NCBI GenBank assembly: GCA_946615295.1
Contig: CAMOHL010000046.1
Span: 1 to 6,473, forward strand
Length of the DNA stretch: 6,473 bases
Direction of reading: 5' to 3'
Source: an uncultured Clostridia bacterium
Lineage (GTDB): Bacteria > Bacillota > Clostridia > Christensenellales > UBA1242
The notes beneath the pieces are model-generated. The model was not told the DNA's origin, did no database searches, and saw only the letters and a program-made list of their open reading frames with translations. Both the position numbers and the translations under genes were made by a program. How positions within the stretch are numbered: the first letter of the stretch is position 1; each line of letters begins with the position of its first letter. Positions 4,648-6,473 of the stretch are shown one piece after another.

Positions 4648-6213
4648 ATGACACATTTAGCATTGTATAGAGAATTTAGACCAAAAACTTTTGATGAAGT
4701 TGTTGGTCAAGATCATATAATAAAAATTTTAACTCATCAAATTGAACACAACACAATCAGTCATGCATACTTATTTTGTGGAACAAGAGGAACTGGAAAG
4801 ACGAGTTGTGCAAAAATCTTTGCAAAAGCTGTCAACTGCCTAAATCCAAAAAATGGTTCTGCTTGTGGGGAATGTGAAAATTGCAAAAAGATTGATAGTA
4901 ATGGCAATTTGGATATCATAGAAATTGATGCTGCCAGCAACAATAGAGTTGATGAAATTAGAGATTTACGAGAAAAAGTTGGTTATTTGCCATCAGTTGG
5001 GAAGTATAAGGTTTATATTATAGACGAAGTTCATATGCTTACTGACAGTGCATTCAATGCTCTTTTAAAAACTTTGGAAGAGCCACCACAACACATAATT
5101 TTTATTTTGGCAACAACAGAGCCAGATAAGTTGCCAGCAACAATACTTTCAAGATGTATGAGATTTGACTTTAAGCTTGTTTCAGTATCAGAATTAACTG
5201 CTCATCTAAAAAATATTTTTGACAAGCTCAACATAAAATATGAAATGCCTGCATTAACTCAAATTGCAGTTGCTGGAAATGGAAGTGTGAGAGATACATT
5301 GAGTGTTGCTGAAATGTGTAGGGCATATGGAGAAGATAACATCACAACAAAATCTGTTCAAGAGTGTTTGGGTATTGTTGAAGCTGAAACAGTAAGAGAC
5401 ATTGTTTTGGCAATTGCAAAAAGAGATGGTGGTCAAGTTTTGACAATAATCAACAATCTCTATACTCAAGGCAAAAATCTATCATCACTCATATCCAACA
5501 TTGCTGATTTTTTGCGAAATGTTTTGATGATAAAGTTTTCAAACAATCTCGACTTGCAAGAAACTGCTGAAATGCTTGAATCTTACAAACAAGTTGCAAA
5601 TATTTGCGATGAAAATTTTTTGATTGATGCTTTGAGAAGATTGAGTGATGGAATAGCTCAAATAAAGTTTACAACAAACACAAAAATTTTTATAGAAACT
5701 CTTTTGCTTTCACTTTTATACAACGATAATTTGGAAATTCAACTTCTAAAAAACAAGGTTCAATCTCTTGAACAAATGTTGAATGGAAAGATTGATACAA
5801 ATTCAATTGTTGTGAAAAAGCAAAGTCAAGATAGTGGCTTGTTGCAACCAAATGCCAAACCAACAAAAACAGAAACAAGTCAAAATTTGCAAAATCAAAC
5901 AAAAGTTGATGAAACTGATGTAAAAGTTGTGTTTGGTAAGTTTATTGGTGCTGTTAGAGAAAGTGGCGAAATGCTACTCCTTGCAGTGCTTGGCGACATC
6001 AAGTCTGTTGAAATAAAAAACAATACATTTGAGTTTAATTGTGAAACAAAGGATTGTATTGAAGTTTTGAATGAACATAAAAACTTTATTTCTCAATTTT
6101 TGCAAAAAAATGGAATTGATGGTTTTGTGATAAATCAATATGTTGATGAGCAAAAACAAAAAGCTCAAAAACTTGTTGATATGTTTGATGGAAAAATTGA
6201 AGTTGCAGAATAA
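4648..6213 (+). CDS. dnaX: DNA polymerase III clamp-loader subunit gamma/tau (DnaX)
   Basis: A 521-residue AAA+ ATPase of the replicative clamp loader, which opens the beta clamp and links the polymerase to the helicase. Walker A, GTRGTGKT, is at 45-52. The zinc module is Cys64, Cys73, Cys76 and Cys79. Walker B, DEVH, is at 126-129, sensor 1 in LATTE (154-158), the arginine-finger motif SRC at 168-170, and sensor 2 in GSVRDTLS (212-219, Arg215). The helical collar (domain III) ends near 370 in a short coiled-coil-like stretch. A Gln/Lys/Thr-rich linker (about 385-425) leads to the tau-specific C-terminus (427-521). It is slightly shorter than Bacillus DnaX. AAAGGAG at 4636-4642 lies 5 nt before ATG 4648 and overlaps the sigH stop. 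A possible -1 frameshift site (5748-5754) could add a gamma-like form. The identity is certain. Confidence 0.98.
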   Translation: MTHLALYREFRPKTFDEVVGQDHIIKILTHQIEHNTISHAYLFCGTRGTGKTSCAKIFAKAVNCLNPKNGSACGECENCKKIDSNGNLDIIEIDAASNNRVDEIRDLREKVGYLPSVGKYKVYIIDEVHMLTDSAFNALLKTLEEPPQHIIFILATTEPDKLPATILSRCMRFDFKLVSVSELTAHLKNIFDKLNIKYEMPALTQIAVAGNGSVRDTLSVAEMCRAYGEDNITTKSVQECLGIVEAETVRDIVLAIAKRDGGQVLTIINNLYTQGKNLSSLISNIADFLRNVLMIKFSNNLDLQETAEMLESYKQVANICDENFLIDALRRLSDGIAQIKFTTNTKIFIETLLLSLLYNDNLEIQLLKNKVQSLEQMLNGKIDTNSIVVKKQSQDSGLLQPNAKPTKTETSQNLQNQTKVDETDVKVVFGKFIGAVRESGEMLLLAVLGDIKSVEIKNNTFEFNCETKDCIEVLNEHKNFISQFLQKNGIDGFVINQYVDEQKQKAQKLVDMFDGKIEVAE

Positions 6214-6313
6214 ATAAAATTTTGTAAAAAACTATAAAAAAATTAAAAAAAACAGTAAAAAACATTAATTTTTTAGGCAAAATTGCAAAAAAACAACAAA
6301 AAACATAATTTTG
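6214..6313. other. dnaX-ybaB intergenic region with weak A/T hairpins
   Basis: This is A-rich DNA without a gene. A stem made only of A-T pairs (TAAAAAA at 6256-6262, TTTTTTA at 6269-6275) might end some dnaX transcripts but lacks the G-C pairs of a good terminator. A stronger inverted repeat, AAACAACAAAA at 6291-6301 with TTTTGTTGTTT at 6309-6319, has an 11-bp perfect stem and no T-run on the + strand. Read-through from dnaX into ybaB is therefore likely, in addition to the promoter below. Confidence 0.45.
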
Positions 6314-6319
6314 TTGTTT
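6291..6319. repeat. 11-bp inverted repeat overlapping the ybaB -35 region
   Basis: The arms at 6291-6301 and 6309-6319 pair perfectly around a 7-nt loop. The right arm contains the -35 candidate TTGTTT (6314-6319). Read on the minus strand, the stem runs into T-rich sequence, so it could end leftward antisense transcripts. Read as double-stranded DNA, it could be an operator. Neither role is shown. Confidence 0.45.
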
Positions 6320-6358
6320 GAAAATATTAAGTGTGATATAATAAAATAGTAAAAGGAG
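6314..6358 (+). promoter_or_regulatory. Promoter and ribosome binding site of ybaB
   Basis: TTGTTT at 6314-6319 and TATAAT at 6337-6342 are spaced by 17 bp, with a TG extension at 6334-6335. The decamer GTGATATAAT here (6333-6342) is identical to the one at the mrnC promoter. Transcription would start near 6349. AAGGAG at 6353-6358 lies 6 nt before the ybaB ATG. Confidence 0.68.
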
Positions 6359-6364
6359 AACAAT

Positions 6365-6473
6365 ATGTATAACAATTTTAGAGGTGGCTTTGGTGGTGGC
6401 AATATGCAAAATTTGCTAAAACAAGCACAAAAAATGCAAGAAGAAATGGCACAAAAAGAAAAGGAAATTGAAG
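6365..6473 (+). CDS. ybaB: Nucleoid-associated protein YbaB/EbfC, N-terminal part
   Basis: Only the first 36 codons are in the window; the gene continues past the right edge. The protein opens with a Gly/Asn/Phe-rich segment (RGGFGGGN at 6-13), then the family's start, MQNLLKQAQKMQEEM (14-28), the beginning of its long first helix. YbaB/EbfC proteins are small (about 100-115 residues) dimeric DNA-binding proteins, and the Bacillus homologue, YaaK, is encoded between dnaX and recR. That context supports the call and predicts recR just beyond the window. ATG at 6365 has AAGGAG 6 nt upstream and its own promoter, so it can be expressed apart from the dnaX operon. Confidence 0.9.
   Translation, partial: MYNNFRGGFGGGNMQNLLKQAQKMQEEMAQKEKEIE

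Noticed and set aside
5812..5834. GTG AAA AAG in dnaX followed by a -1 stop, as a second frameshift candidate
   Set aside because: The heptamer starts with G, so P-site re-pairing would be imperfect, and no stimulatory site is evident. The same pattern occurs by chance near 4890.
6086..6409. 107-residue minus-strand open frame over the dnaX end, the intergenic region and the ybaB start
   Set aside because: It overlaps two clear + strand genes, is Phe/Ile/Leu-rich from reversed A-runs and has no family motif.
1..6473. Mycoplasma-type genetic code (TGA as Trp), given the AT-richness
   Set aside because: uppP and mrnC end at TGA at the expected family length, and Trp codons are TGG.
1..6473. 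CRISPR array, tRNA, IS element, toxin-antitoxin or defence genes
   Set aside because: No spaced direct repeats, cloverleaf, transposase-like frame or paired small genes are visible on either strand.

Overview
This window is about 6.5 kb of very AT-rich DNA, roughly 30% G+C by eye, with every gene on the + strand. It looks like the chromosome of a low-G+C Firmicute, probably an uncultured Clostridia-like lineage. The evidence is a sigma-H (Spo0H) type sigma factor, the mini-RNase III MrnC, the mrnC-rlmB-sigH gene order, strong AAGGAG ribosome binding sites and TTGACA/TATAAT-type promoters. UGA acts as a stop (uppP and mrnC end in TGA) and Trp is TGG, so this is code 11 and not the mycoplasma code. 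I see no mobile element, CRISPR array, tRNA, rRNA or recognisable riboswitch.

Layout. (1) 1-130: AT-rich intergenic DNA ending in a near-consensus promoter. (2) 131-1105: a cytoplasmic alpha/beta-hydrolase (HGGG/GDSAG esterase type), apparently on a leaderless mRNA, ending in a strong intrinsic terminator. (3) 1198-1683: a monocistronic zinc-ribbon plus TM2 membrane protein with its own promoter and terminator. (4) 1684-1969: a 286-bp gene-free region with phased T-tracts. (5) 1970-2746: uppP, undecaprenyl-diphosphate phosphatase, followed by an isolated G+C-rich hairpin. (6) 2892-6213: a tight operon, mrnC-rlmB-sigH-dnaX, with a 4-bp overlap and then two 10-bp gaps. (7) 6214-6364: an intergenic region with another promoter. 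(8) 6365 to the window end: the start of ybaB/ebfC.

How the genes work together. The operon joins two conserved Firmicute neighbourhoods. One is the 23S rRNA maturation/modification pair (mrnC, rlmB) with sigH, which in Bacillus sits between cysS and the rpmG-secE-nusG genes. The other is dnaX-ybaB(-recR), for replication clamp loading and recombination. Here sigH runs directly into dnaX, and yacP/rae1, which separates rlmB from sigH in Bacillus, is absent. The first three genes (hydrolase, TM2 protein, uppP) are independent units involved in small-molecule hydrolysis, membrane function and envelope lipid-carrier recycling.

Most of the window is ordinary housekeeping DNA, and I did not find an undescribed defence or mobile system. 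The observations most worth checking are a possible -1 frameshift signal at the domain III boundary of dnaX, the leaderless hydrolase mRNA, the fused sigH-dnaX operon, and a shared GATATAAT promoter core at three transcription units.
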